Below the pieces are notes generated by a model that saw only the letters and a program-made list of their open reading frames with translations, had not been told where the DNA came from and ran no database searches. Positions 30,633 through 39,764 of a stretch of DNA of 64,000 bases are shown piece after piece. Source of the stretch: Acidimicrobiales bacterium. Lineage in GTDB: Bacteria > Actinomycetota > Acidimicrobiia > Acidimicrobiales > SHLQ01. How positions within the stretch are numbered: the first letter of the stretch is position 1; every line of letters begins with the position of its first letter. Both the position numbers and the translations under genes were made by a program. The stretch is taken from the NCBI GenBank assembly GCA_020628865.1, contig JAHDEJ010000007.1, forward strand, positions 37,622-101,621, given 5' to 3'.

Positions 30633-31832
30633 TCAGTCCATCAGGTGGGGGATGTCGCAGCGGCCGCGAGACTCCACGGCAAGCTTCCGGTTCGCCTCCA
30701 ACTGCACCGGAGCACTGGAGATAGCGTCGTTGTCCCAGGAGTCGAACACGAACCAGTCGCCGGTGGACGGCCGATACACGCCGAGCGTGGCGTCGCTAGA
30801 GCATCCCCAGCGGCCGACCGCCGCCTGGTCACCGGCCTGACCGACCCGCCAGAGCTGCGCGGTCAGATCTTGTTCGTGGAGCAGTGTGCCATCGGCCGTC
30901 GACCAGCGAACGCCCGAGGCCGCGAGCGATTGCTCGGCGGGCGCAATCGTCGAGACCTCGAGCGCGCTGGCGGCCGGGGCCGCCTCCACGGGATCGGAGC
31001 CGAACAGGTCGGTCCCGAACGCGAAGGCAACCACCAGCACAATGGGGAGAAGCAGAAGCGAACGCCGTGACCGGCGCTCGTCGGCGGGCGAGGCGTCGGC
31101 CGGCCGACGCGGTGATGGGCCGAACGGGATCGTGCGTCCGGATCGTCCGGAGCCTCCGGACTGCGAGCGAATGGCGAGGGCACCGGCGAGGTCGTCGATC
31201 GTGCACGTGCCGCCGGCATCCGCTTCGGAGATGAGGTGGTCGAGGCGGACTCGAAGTTCCGTTTGGCTGGTGTCCCATCGGTGTTCGGGTGCGAGCAACG
31301 CGGCCGCAATTGCGGCGAGCCCGCGAGTGTCGAGTGTCGGCGTTGCCTGACGCAATGGCCCGACGAACTCCGGCGTTCCCTCCGTGATCCAACTGCCATC
31401 GGCGGGGCGGCTGGCGCCGAAGTCGAGCAATACCGGCTGACCGTCCTCCCGGAGGCCGATGTTGGCCGGAGAGACGTCGCCGTGAATCCAGCCGGCAGTG
31501 TGGATGTGGCGGAGCGCATCGATGATCGGGAGCAGCAGCGTCTCGACCTGGTCCGAATCGAGTCGTTCACCGCGGCGAAGAAGGTCGTCGAGCGTGCCGC
31601 CGGCGCAGTACTCGAGCACCAGCGGCGCCCCCTCGATCGGATGCTCGACAAGATCGACCACGTGGGGATGGGCAAACCGCACGAGCATCTCCGCTTCGTG
31701 GCGACCGACGGTTCCCGAAGGCGCCACCTTCAGCGCCACATCGCGCCCGCCTCGAACCGTCCGAAACACCGTGCCATGGCGACCCGCACCGATCCGGTCT
31801 CCGTACTGGGGATGATTCACAATTCCCGACAT
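30633..31832 (-). CDS. membrane-anchored serine/threonine protein kinase
   Basis: 399 residues from a leaderless ATG at 31832. Kinase domain with G-loop IGAGRHGTV (14-22), Lys35 in VALKVAP, catalytic WIHGDVSPANIGL (HGD instead of HRD, residues 117-119) and DFG (137-139). A charged linker and one membrane segment (about 268-288) lead to an extracytoplasmic domain with two cysteines. The HGD variant occurs in active small bacterial kinases. The promoter has -35 TTGACA, 17 bp and -10 TAGTTT. Convergent with the nucleotidyltransferase; 10 nt separate the stops. Confidence 0.88.
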   Translation of the reverse strand: MSGIVNHPQYGDRIGAGRHGTVFRTVRGGRDVALKVAPSGTVGRHEAEMLVRFAHPHVVDLVEHPIEGAPLVLEYCAGGTLDDLLRRGERLDSDQVETLLLPIIDALRHIHTAGWIHGDVSPANIGLREDGQPVLLDFGASRPADGSWITEGTPEFVGPLRQATPTLDTRGLAAIAAALLAPEHRWDTSQTELRVRLDHLISEADAGGTCTIDDLAGALAIRSQSGGSGRSGRTIPFGPSPRRPADASPADERRSRRSLLLLPIVLVVAFAFGTDLFGSDPVEAAPAASALEVSTIAPAEQSLAASGVRWSTADGTLLHEQDLTAQLWRVGQAGDQAAVGRWGCSSDATLGVYRPSTGDWFVFDSWDNDAISSAPVQLEANRKLAVESRGRCDIPHLMD

Positions 31833-31839
31833 AGATTGA

Positions 31840-31868
31840 AAACTATTGAAATGCATTGAAGGTGTCAA
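31840..31868 (-). promoter_or_regulatory. consensus-like promoter of the kinase gene, leaderless
   Basis: Minus strand: perfect -35 TTGACA (31863-31868), 17-bp spacer, -10 TAGTTT (31840-31845), 7 nt to ATG 31832. Confidence 0.85.
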
Positions 31869-31892
31869 ACCCTCGCTCGCACCACAGTCCGA

Positions 31893-31898
31893 TAGCGT
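31893..31898 (+). promoter_or_regulatory. -10 TAGCGT of hom, leaderless
   Basis: TAGCGT ends 6 nt before the hom ATG (31905); no Shine-Dalgarno and no strong -35. Confidence 0.55.
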
Positions 31899-31904
31899 TT
31901 CCCC

Positions 31905-33191
31905 ATGACCAGTGGACGAACGATCCGAATCGGCCTTCTCGGTTGCGGCACGGTGGGCACCTCCTTCGTGCAGCTGATCGATCAGCAACGCAGCGCCATC
32001 GCCGCCCGCACAGGCCTCGACATCATCGTCGCCGCCGTTTCCGTCCGTGACCTCAGCCGAACTCGCGACGGCGTGGACCCTTCACTGTTGACCACCGACT
32101 CGGCCGCGATCGTGGCCGACCCCACCATCGATGTGATCGTCGAGACCATGGGTGGCGTCGACGGCACCAAACAGCTCCTCGAAACGGCGCTCGCCGCCGG
32201 GAAGCCGGTCATCACGGCGAACAAGGAACTGCTCGCACACCATGGTCCTGAGCTCTTCGCGGCGGCCTCCGCCGCCGGGGTCGACCTCAGCTTCGAGGCA
32301 TCGGTTGCCGCGGGCATCCCGTTCATCCGGCCCCTGCGGGAGTCCCTCGTCGGCGAGAACATCACTCGTGTGATGGGCATCCTCAATGGAACGACCAACT
32401 ACATCCTTTCGCAGATGACCGAACACGGCGCCGGCTACGCCGATGCGCTGGAAGAAGCTCAGCGCCTCGGTTTCGCCGAGGCCGACCCGACCGCCGACGT
32501 CGAAGGATTCGACGCCGGCGCCAAGGCCGCCATTATCGCAACGCTCGCCTTCGGCCAGTCGGTCACCGCCGGAGACGTGCACATCGAGGGCATCTCGACC
32601 ATCACGGCCGAGGACATCTCGAACGCCGACCGCATGGGGCACGTGATCAAGCTGCTCGGCGTCGTCGATCGGGACGACACCGGCGCGATCGGTGTTCGCG
32701 TGCACCCGGCCATGGTGAGTGCCGACCATCCGCTCGCTTCCGTCCGCGACAGCTTCAACGCCGTGTTCGTGGAAGGTGACGGCGTGGACCAGCTCATGTT
32801 CTACGGACGCGGCGCCGGAGGCCATCCCACCGCAGCGATGATGGTCGGAGACACGATCGACGCCGCCCTCAACGTCGTTGCCGGCGTGCATCGCGATCTC
32901 GGCGCGCTGCAGCCCGCGGCCATCAAGCCGATGTCCGAAGTCGTCTCGGCCTTCTACGTGAGCCTCGACGCCCGCGACGAACCCGGCGCGCTGGCCACGA
33001 TCGCGGCAGCGTTCGGCAACCGTGGCGTGTCCATCCGTTCGATGGAGCAGGAAGGCCTCGGGGATCAGGCGCGGCTCGTCTTCATCACCCACGAAGCGGT
33101 CGAAGCCGATCTCCGTGCAACGTTGACCGACCTGAACGGCATCGACGTGGTGAAGAACGTCGGCCAGGTCCTGCGGGTCGTCTGCGACTGA
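31905..33191 (+). CDS. hom: homoserine dehydrogenase
   Basis: 428 residues. NAD(P)-binding GLLGCGTVG at the N-terminus, GKPVITANKELLA, the signature GILNGTTNYIL (Asn161) and EADPTADVEG of the catalytic domain, and a C-terminal ACT domain (about 345-428) that normally mediates threonine feedback. It reduces aspartate semialdehyde to homoserine. The predicted transcription start coincides with the ATG (-10 TAGCGT 6 nt upstream). thrC follows after 1 nt. Confidence 0.97.
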   Translation: MTSGRTIRIGLLGCGTVGTSFVQLIDQQRSAIAARTGLDIIVAAVSVRDLSRTRDGVDPSLLTTDSAAIVADPTIDVIVETMGGVDGTKQLLETALAAGKPVITANKELLAHHGPELFAAASAAGVDLSFEASVAAGIPFIRPLRESLVGENITRVMGILNGTTNYILSQMTEHGAGYADALEEAQRLGFAEADPTADVEGFDAGAKAAIIATLAFGQSVTAGDVHIEGISTITAEDISNADRMGHVIKLLGVVDRDDTGAIGVRVHPAMVSADHPLASVRDSFNAVFVEGDGVDQLMFYGRGAGGHPTAAMMVGDTIDAALNVVAGVHRDLGALQPAAIKPMSEVVSAFYVSLDARDEPGALATIAAAFGNRGVSIRSMEQEGLGDQARLVFITHEAVEADLRATLTDLNGIDVVKNVGQVLRVVCD

Positions 33192-33192
33192 C

Positions 33193-34557
33193 ATGGTCGC
33201 CTACCACAGCACTCGTGGCGCAGCGCCGGAGCTGTCGTTTGCCGATGTTCTCCTCACCGGGCTCGCGCCCGATGGCGGGCTCTACGTACCCACCTCCTGG
33301 CCCTCGGGGCACATCGCTCCGCAGATGCCGTACGCCGACTACGCCACCGAGGTGATGTGGCCGTTCGTCGAGGGGTCGATCGATCGTGCAAGCTTTGCGT
33401 CGATCGTCGCCGACGCCTACGCCACCTTCACCCATCCCGACGTCATCCCGGTGGAGTCGCTGCAGGACGGCGTGCAGCTGGTGGAGCTGTTTCACGGCCC
33501 GACCCTCGCGTTCAAAGACGTGGCGATGCAGTTGCTGGGCCGTCTGTTCGACCACGAACTCGAGCGCCGACAGGAACGCGTCACCATCGTTGGCGCAACA
33601 TCCGGCGACACCGGATCGGCGGCGATCGAGGCTTTCCGCGACCGCGACAATGTCGACATCGTCATCCTTCACCCGCACAACCGCACGTCCGAGGTGCAGC
33701 GCCGTCAGATGACCACCGTGCTCGCGTCGAACGTCCACAACGTGGCGGTGGAGGGCACCTTCGACGACTGCCAGGACCTGGTGAAGGCGATGTTCGCCGA
33801 CACGGCCTTCCGCGACCGCGTGCGGCTCGCGGCCGTGAACTCGATCAACTGGGCCCGGGTCATGGCCCAGGTGGTCTATTACCACTGGGCGGCCGGCCAA
33901 TCCGACGGCCCGGTGTCCATCACCGTTCCCACCGGCAACTTCGGCAACGTCTTCGCCGGACGTGTCGCCCAGCGGATGGGCGCTCCGATCGACCGCTTCG
34001 TCGTCGCCAGCAACCGCAACGCCATCCTCACCCAGTTCTTCTCCGGTGCAGAGATGACGATCGGTCCGGTCGAACCATCGCTCTCGCCGAGCATGGACAT
34101 CCAGGTGAGCAGCAACCTCGAACGCCTCATTCACGAGCTCCTCGGAGGAGATGGCGCGGCGGTCGCCGAACAGCTCACCCGATTCCGCTCGGAGGGGCAT
34201 GTCGCCTTCGGCCCCGAGGTCGTGTCCAAGCTCTCGGAGCGGTGGGTCGGTGAACGGCTCACCGACGAGGAGACCCTCGAGGTCATGGCCGAGGTGTACG
34301 AGACGGACGGGATGATCCTCGACCCCCACACGGCCGTCGGCGTCGGCGCCGCCCGACGCCGCGTGGGCGATCTGCCCGAGCTCGTCATGGCCACCGCCCA
34401 CCCGGCCAAGTTCCCTGCTGCAGTCGAGCAGGCGACCGGGCTGCATCCCGAGCTGCCGGATCACCTCGACGATCTTTTCGAGCGGGAGGAGCGCTTCACC
34501 GTTCTGCCAAACGAGTTGGCGACGGTGCAGGCCTTCGTAGACGCTGCTCGACGCTGA
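33193..34557 (+). CDS. thrC: threonine synthase
   Basis: 454 residues, the long class of threonine synthase. N-terminal YHSTRGAAPELSFADVLLTGLAPDGGLYVP is characteristic; the PLP lysine is Lys108 in LAFKDVAMQ, and the phosphate-binding loop is GATSGDTGSAA. It converts O-phosphohomoserine to threonine. Starts 1 nt after the hom stop, so the two are translationally linked. thrB is not in the window. Confidence 0.97.
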   Translation: MVAYHSTRGAAPELSFADVLLTGLAPDGGLYVPTSWPSGHIAPQMPYADYATEVMWPFVEGSIDRASFASIVADAYATFTHPDVIPVESLQDGVQLVELFHGPTLAFKDVAMQLLGRLFDHELERRQERVTIVGATSGDTGSAAIEAFRDRDNVDIVILHPHNRTSEVQRRQMTTVLASNVHNVAVEGTFDDCQDLVKAMFADTAFRDRVRLAAVNSINWARVMAQVVYYHWAAGQSDGPVSITVPTGNFGNVFAGRVAQRMGAPIDRFVVASNRNAILTQFFSGAEMTIGPVEPSLSPSMDIQVSSNLERLIHELLGGDGAAVAEQLTRFRSEGHVAFGPEVVSKLSERWVGERLTDEETLEVMAEVYETDGMILDPHTAVGVGAARRRVGDLPELVMATAHPAKFPAAVEQATGLHPELPDHLDDLFEREERFTVLPNELATVQAFVDAARR

Positions 34558-34745
34558 AGTCCACGGACGAAATCGCGGCAAATGGCCGCGGTGTGTGCCG
34601 AACCGCCGTCCAGCGGCTACGTTGCATGCATCGTTCATCCGAGCCGATCGGCGTTGGATGAGGCTCAACGACCGGACCAACCGGCAGAGCATTCACACCG
34701 TGGGCGTGAGCATCTCCGCCCACCACACACTCTGGAGAACCGCCA

Positions 34746-36365
34746 GTGGACACCCCGGAACTTCGTCGATCTGCGCTTGAGCGCAAGGATCGAGACGAGC
34801 TCGTCACGATCGCCAGCACACTCGGCGCCAAGCCGCCGTCCCGAGCCCGCAAGGCCGAAATCGTGGACCTCATCCTCACCACGGTCACGACCGATGCCGC
34901 CGACGAGGCTGGCGACAGCGGTGACGATGCAGGCGACGCCGGCGAAGAGACGACGAGTGAGGCGTCAACCGACGCAGCGCCGGCCGACGACGGCGCCGAA
35001 GAGGAATTCGACTTCGGCGAGGTCAAGACCCAGGCGCCGCGTGAGCGGAACGAGAGCAAGGGGCGGAATCGCTCAAAGGGTCAGGGCGGCGGCAACGACG
35101 CCAAGGGCGACAACGGCAAGAACGAGGCGGACAAGGGCGGCGAGCCCAACGATCAGAAGGGCCAGAACAACGGCAACGACGAGCCTGCCGGCCCCGGCAA
35201 CCGGCGCCCGCGCCGCCGCGGCCGTGGCCGCGACCAACGGGACGATGCGACCGACGGCGAGCCGGTTCGTGTCGAAGGCGTGCTCGATCTGCGCGACGAC
35301 GGCTACGGGTTCCTGCGAGTCCACGGTTGGCGCTCGAGCAAGGAAGACGCGTACGTCTCGGTGAAGCAGGTTCGTCAGAACGGGCTGCGCAAGGGCGACC
35401 ATCTGAGCGGAACGTCGCGTCCGGCGAACCGCAACGAGAAGAACCCGGCGCTGCTCACTCTGGACAGCGTCAACGGCGCCGCCCCGGAGGCGGCGCGAGA
35501 GCGCCCGGACTTCGACGTGCTCACGCCCGTCCACCCGGACGAGCAGTTGGTGCTCACGTTGGAAGACGATCCGAGCGCAACCACCGGCCGCATCCTCGAC
35601 CTCCTCGCCCCGGTGGGCAAGGGAACACGTGGGCTGATCGTCGCTCCGCCCAAGTCCGGAAAGACCCGGATCATCAAGGACATCTGCACGTCGATCGAGA
35701 CGAACAGCCCGGACGTCAACCTCATCGTTCTGCTCATCGACGAGCGGCCCGAAGAGGTCACCGCGATGCGCCGGGCGCTGGAGCAGGGAGAGGTCGCCGC
35801 ATCGTCGTTCGATCGCCCGGCCGACGAGCACGTCGCCGTTGCCGAGATCACGATCGAGCGGGCGAAACGGTTGGTCGAATCCGGCCAGGACGTCGTCATC
35901 GTGCTGGACAGCCTCACTCGCCTCGCCCGCTCGTACGATCAGGCGTCGCCTTCGAGCGGCCGGACGGTCGCCGGTGGCGTCGATGTGGCTGCCATTCACG
36001 CGCCGAAGCGCTTCTTCGGTGCGGCTCGCAACGTGGAAGAGGGCGGATCGCTCAGCATCCTCGCCACGATTTCCGCAGAGACCGGATCGGTCATGGACGA
36101 TGCCGTCCTCGAGTCGTTCCGGGAGACCGCCAACATGGAACTGCGTTTGCAGGGTGGCGCCGAGGACCAGGGCCTCCACCCGGCAGTCGACGTTGCCGGC
36201 ACCACGACCCGCCATGCCGACCAACTGGTCGATGAGGCGGCGATCGAGGGTGGCCGTCGCCTGCGTCGGGCAGTGGTCGAGGGGGCCGACGATGCGCTTG
36301 CCGCCCTGCTGCAGCGGCTTTCGGACGACGCAAGCAACGACGCCGTTCTCAAGAAGGTCAAGTGA
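34746..36365 (+). CDS. rho: transcription termination factor Rho
   Basis: 539 residues from a GTG at 34746 preceded by GGAGAA. Order: N-terminal Rho_N helices (1-45), a low-complexity charged insertion (about 50-160: acidic D/E/A, then K/G/N, then arginine-rich), RNA-binding OSB domain (GVLDLRDDGYGFLR), Walker A APPKSGKT (Lys306), Walker B VVIVLDSLTR and the Q/R loops. Long insertions of this type are typical of actinobacterial Rho and bind structured RNA. Spaced 188 nt from thrC, so it likely has its own promoter. Confidence 0.96.
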   Translation: MDTPELRRSALERKDRDELVTIASTLGAKPPSRARKAEIVDLILTTVTTDAADEAGDSGDDAGDAGEETTSEASTDAAPADDGAEEEFDFGEVKTQAPRERNESKGRNRSKGQGGGNDAKGDNGKNEADKGGEPNDQKGQNNGNDEPAGPGNRRPRRRGRGRDQRDDATDGEPVRVEGVLDLRDDGYGFLRVHGWRSSKEDAYVSVKQVRQNGLRKGDHLSGTSRPANRNEKNPALLTLDSVNGAAPEAARERPDFDVLTPVHPDEQLVLTLEDDPSATTGRILDLLAPVGKGTRGLIVAPPKSGKTRIIKDICTSIETNSPDVNLIVLLIDERPEEVTAMRRALEQGEVAASSFDRPADEHVAVAEITIERAKRLVESGQDVVIVLDSLTRLARSYDQASPSSGRTVAGGVDVAAIHAPKRFFGAARNVEEGGSLSILATISAETGSVMDDAVLESFRETANMELRLQGGAEDQGLHPAVDVAGTTTRHADQLVDEAAIEGGRRLRRAVVEGADDALAALLQRLSDDASNDAVLKKVK

Positions 36366-36440
36366 CCGAGAATCTCGCATCCCGGGTTTTTGGTCAGCGA
36401 GGTTTGAAGCGCGTGATTCGCGGGCGAAACTGGTCGGGTT

Positions 36441-36737
36441 ATGAAGCCTGAGATCCATCCCGAATATCGCCCTGTCGTCTTCCAGGATCAGTCCTCGGGC
36501 GACAACATCATCGTCGGTTCGACCATGCAGACCAGCGAGACCATCACGCTCGACGGCGTCGAGTACCCGCTGGCCAAGGTCGAACTCTCCAACCGCAGCC
36601 ACCCGTTCTTCACCGGTCAGATGAAGATCGTTGACACGGCTGGTCGTGTGGAGCGCTTCGAGCGTCGCTACGGAGCCCGCCGCAAGTCGGCTGCTGCTCC
36701 CGCTGAGGACGCCCCAGCCGAGGCAGACGAGAGCTGA
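36441..36737 (+). CDS. rpmE: 50S ribosomal protein L31, type B
   Basis: 98 residues starting [16 protein letters not shown]. It lacks the C-x2-C zinc-binding cysteines of the C+ form, and [10 protein letters not shown] with [21 protein letters not shown] is the B-type (C-) signature. The C-terminus has an Ala/Glu tail. C- forms replace the zinc form at low zinc in some bacteria; whether a second copy exists cannot be seen here. Follows rho, as in many actinobacteria. Confidence 0.93.
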   Translation: MKPEIHPEYRPVVFQDQSSGDNIIVGSTMQTSETITLDGVEYPLAKVELSNRSHPFFTGQMKIVDTAGRVERFERRYGARRKSAAAPAEDAPAEADES

Positions 36738-36844
36738 ATCCCGAGCGGTCCGCTCAGCTCGCCGGAGTCAAACTTCGGGGACTGCTGAGCGAACATCTTT
36801 CTGCGTCGACCGGTGATCCGGTCGACGTTTCCGCGCCCACGGCC

Positions 36845-37726
36845 ATGGGCGCCGGGGCCGTGGTCCTGCACAACGGCGAAGCCTGGGCCTACCACCCGGA
36901 TGCCCCGTCCGGCAGCCTCGGTGCGGTCGTCACGTGGGCATTGAGCCGCGAGGCAACGGGCGTCAATCTTCTTGTCGACGGCTCGGCACATCGTGAAGCT
37001 TTCGTGGTCCAGGGGTTTGCCGAGCCGCGCCCGGTCGTGTGGTCGATCGACGGCCGCAGCATCGCCGTTGCTGCAGCCCAGGAGCAGGTGATCGATCCTG
37101 CGCCGGCTTGTCCGGAGCAGATGGCGGTCCTCACCGAGGCCGGCCTCGACGTCGTCGCCGACCACGGGGTGTGGATCGGTGAGCTCAACGGACTCGAACT
37201 TGCCCGTGTCGGGCATCGGGACGGCGAATGCAGCATCGACATCGGTGTGGGGGCGTACGACCAGTTCGCGTCCTCGGCACTCGCGGGCGATCGCGACCCG
37301 GGCGAGGCGCTGGCCGGCGTGGTCGAGATGGTGCAACCGCATCGCGTGCCGGGTGCAGCCCCGCATCCGATGGGTCGGCTCGTACGTTCTCGGTGGTTGC
37401 GAGCACAAGCGGTTCGCAACCCACAGAGCATTGGGCTCACGGCGCTCGATCCGACTCCGCTGCTCGATCCGCGCCCCGGCCTCATGGAAGCACAGCCTGC
37501 GGCCGGCCTCGGCCGCCGCGATGCCGAGACGGTCCTCGTCGTCTTCACGGTTGGTCTCGATCTCGGCATCACTGAAACCGCTGCCGGGCTGATCGCCCTG
37601 CATCGGCCCGACGCCGCGCTGATCGTCCTTCCCGAACGCGACCGCCACCCCCGCATCGTCGAGGCGGCAACGTCGCTCGCATGCCCGACCGAGGTCATCG
37701 CCGTGTCGGGTGAATGGTCCGACTGA
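36845..37726 (+). CDS. conserved hypothetical protein between rpmE and prfA
   Basis: 293 residues from the first ATG. The frame is open and coding-like 37 codons further upstream, to a CTG at 36734 that overlaps the rpmE stop as CTGA ([15 protein letters not shown]...). The true N-terminus is therefore probably longer and the start non-ATG. The protein is alpha/beta, with GAGAVVLHNGEAWAYH, a strand LGAVVTWAL and a C-terminal SLACPTEVIAVSGEWSD. No domain or signal peptide recognised. The position between translation genes suggests co-expression only. Confidence 0.75.
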   Translation: MGAGAVVLHNGEAWAYHPDAPSGSLGAVVTWALSREATGVNLLVDGSAHREAFVVQGFAEPRPVVWSIDGRSIAVAAAQEQVIDPAPACPEQMAVLTEAGLDVVADHGVWIGELNGLELARVGHRDGECSIDIGVGAYDQFASSALAGDRDPGEALAGVVEMVQPHRVPGAAPHPMGRLVRSRWLRAQAVRNPQSIGLTALDPTPLLDPRPGLMEAQPAAGLGRRDAETVLVVFTVGLDLGITETAAGLIALHRPDAALIVLPERDRHPRIVEAATSLACPTEVIAVSGEWSD

Positions 37727-37736
37727 GCCCAAGCGT

Positions 37737-37742
37737 TAGGTT
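37737..37742 (+). promoter_or_regulatory. -10 TAGGTT of prfA, leaderless
   Basis: TAGGTT is followed by GGCGGA and the GTG at 37749. GGCGGA might instead serve as a weak ribosome-binding site. Confidence 0.45.
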
Positions 37743-37748
37743 GGCGGA

Positions 37749-38816
37749 GTGCTGAGTCGACTCGAAGCCCTGGAACGAGAGTTTGCCGATGTGGAGGCGC
37801 GCCTCGGTGACCCGGAGCTGATCGCCGATCAGACGCGGTTCCAGGTCGAGGCTCGGCGACACAAGGAACTCGACGGCGTGGTCGGGGTCGGGCGCTCGCT
37901 TCGCAGCGCAACCGAAGACCTGGAAGCGGCTCGCGAGATGTTCGGCGAGAGCGACGGCGACGACCGCGAAATGCTGCGTGAAGAGATCGCCTCGCTCGAG
38001 GAACAGGTGGAGGAACTCACTGCGGCCTTCCGCTTGGCGCTGCTGCCGAAGGACCCGAACGACGACCGGAACGTCATCGTCGAGATCCGCGGTGCCGAAG
38101 GCGGTGAGGAAGCGAACCTGTTCGCTCGCGACCTCTTCGAGATGTACCGGGGCTACAGCTCACGCATTGGCTGGAAGTTCGAGCTGATGGACGGCACCGA
38201 GTCGGACATGGGCGGTTACAGCCTGGTCACTTTCAGCCTGAGCGGTGATGGCGTGTGGAGCCGAATGCAGTTCGAGGGCGGCGTGCACCGGGTGCAGCGC
38301 GTGCCGGTGACCGAATCGCAGGGCCGTGTGCACACCTCTTCGGCCACGGTCGCCATTCTCCCGGAGGCGGAAGAGGTGGAGGTCGACATCGACGAGAACG
38401 ACCTGCAGATCGACGTGTATCGGGCTTCGGGGCCCGGCGGTCAGTCGGTCAACACCACGGATTCGGCCGTGCGAATCACGCACAAACCAACGGGCGTCGT
38501 CGTGGCGATGCAGGACGAGAAGTCGCAGCTGCAGAACAAGGCGAAGGCGTTGCGTGTGCTTCGGAGTCGTCTGCTCCAGGCCGAGCAGGACCGCCAGCGG
38601 GCCGAAGCTTCCGAAGCCCGCAAGTCGCAGACCGGCGGAGGCGGTCGTTCGGAGAAGATCCGGACGTACAACTTCAAAGAGAACCGGGTCTCCGATCATC
38701 GGATCAACCTGACGATCCACAAGCTCGACAAGGTGCTTGCAGGAGACCTTGGCGACGTTTCGGACGCACTGCTTCACGATGACCAGCAGAAGCGACTGTC
38801 CGGCGCTGAGGACTGA
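37749..38816 (+). CDS. prfA: peptide chain release factor 1
   Basis: 355 residues from a GTG. GGQ motif at 230-232 in ASGPGGQSVNT; stop-codon recognition PVT within RVPVTESQGR, which marks RF1 (UAA/UAG). The N-terminal coiled coil is complete. It releases finished chains from the ribosome. prmC, which methylates the GGQ glutamine, follows after 6 nt. Confidence 0.97.
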   Translation: MLSRLEALEREFADVEARLGDPELIADQTRFQVEARRHKELDGVVGVGRSLRSATEDLEAAREMFGESDGDDREMLREEIASLEEQVEELTAAFRLALLPKDPNDDRNVIVEIRGAEGGEEANLFARDLFEMYRGYSSRIGWKFELMDGTESDMGGYSLVTFSLSGDGVWSRMQFEGGVHRVQRVPVTESQGRVHTSSATVAILPEAEEVEVDIDENDLQIDVYRASGPGGQSVNTTDSAVRITHKPTGVVVAMQDEKSQLQNKAKALRVLRSRLLQAEQDRQRAEASEARKSQTGGGGRSEKIRTYNFKENRVSDHRINLTIHKLDKVLAGDLGDVSDALLHDDQQKRLSGAED

Positions 38817-38822
38817 CACGAC

Positions 38823-39713
38823 ATGAGCGAGGACGACCTCGACGGGACGATCGCCTGGCGAGACCTCCTGGAAGAAACGCGTGGGCGCCTCGAACGAAGC
38901 GGTCGGGTTGACGATCCTCGTACGGAGGCTCGATGGATCGTCGAAGACGTCCTTGGCGTCACCGGCGCGGAGTACCACGATCTGCTGGACGCGCTGGCGA
39001 CCGTTCGCGGCGTGGCCAAGCTCGACCGGATGGTCGAGCGTCGGGTGACCGGCGAGCCGATCCAGTACGTGCTCGGACACTGGGCGTTCCGATCCCTGGA
39101 CCTGCTCGTCGATTCACGCGTCCTGATTCCGCGGCCGGAGACCGAGGTCGTGGCCGGAATCGCCATGGAGGAGTTGCGCCGTCTCAACCCGGATGGGGGA
39201 GTGGCCGTCGACCTCGGCACGGGGTCTGGGGCGATCGGCTTGTCGATCGCAACCGAGTGCCCGGGCGCTACCGTCGTGCTCACCGATGCGAGTGACGCGG
39301 CGCTCGCCGTCGCCCGAGCGAACCTGGCAGGCATTGGCATGGCCGGTGCGTCGGTCGAAATTCACTCAGGATCGTGGTTCGACGCCTTGCCTGAGCGGTT
39401 CAAGGGCGCGATCGACGTTGTGGTCTCCAATCCGCCGTACGTGACAGACGATGCGGAGCTCCCGGCGTCTGTCGCCGAGTGGGAGCCCGAGTCGGCGCTG
39501 CGAGCCGGACCCGACGGCTTGGATGATCTTCGCGAGCTCGTTGCGGACGCGGCGGAGTGGCTCGCACCGTCCGGCGCGATCGTGCTCGAGATGGATCCTG
39601 AACAGACGGGTGTCGTCCTCGAACTCGGCGGGGCCTCGGGCTGGACCGGTGTCGTCCGAGCCGATCTGGCGGGGCGCGACCGAGCCGTCGTGCTGCGGCG
39701 GGAGTCCGCCTGA
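38823..39713 (+). CDS. prmC: release factor glutamine N5-methyltransferase
   Basis: 296 residues. SAM-binding motif VAVDLGTGSGAIGLSIA and the catalytic NPPY (203-206), with the N-terminal helical domain used for release-factor binding, including GEPIQYVLG. It methylates the glutamine of the GGQ motif. Coupled to prfA with 6-nt spacing. The distance to the convergent rfbF stop is 51 nt and holds a hairpin. Confidence 0.95.
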   Translation: MSEDDLDGTIAWRDLLEETRGRLERSGRVDDPRTEARWIVEDVLGVTGAEYHDLLDALATVRGVAKLDRMVERRVTGEPIQYVLGHWAFRSLDLLVDSRVLIPRPETEVVAGIAMEELRRLNPDGGVAVDLGTGSGAIGLSIATECPGATVVLTDASDAALAVARANLAGIGMAGASVEIHSGSWFDALPERFKGAIDVVVSNPPYVTDDAELPASVAEWEPESALRAGPDGLDDLRELVADAAEWLAPSGAIVLEMDPEQTGVVLELGGASGWTGVVRADLAGRDRAVVLRRESA

Positions 39714-39726
39714 GCGCTGTTCTGCG

Positions 39727-39750
39727 GCGGTCCGAGCAGGCTCAGACCGC
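39727..39750. terminator. bidirectional hairpin between prmC and rfbF
   Basis: GCGGTC (39727-39732) pairs with GACCGC (39745-39750), with inner GAG/CTC pairing around a CAGG loop. Located between two convergent stops. Confidence 0.6.
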
Positions 39751-39764
39751 AATGCCGGGTGCGA

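Noticed and set aside
33085..34692. 535-codon minus-strand frame across thrC
   Set aside because: Antisense to threonine synthase; composition typical of a shadow frame.
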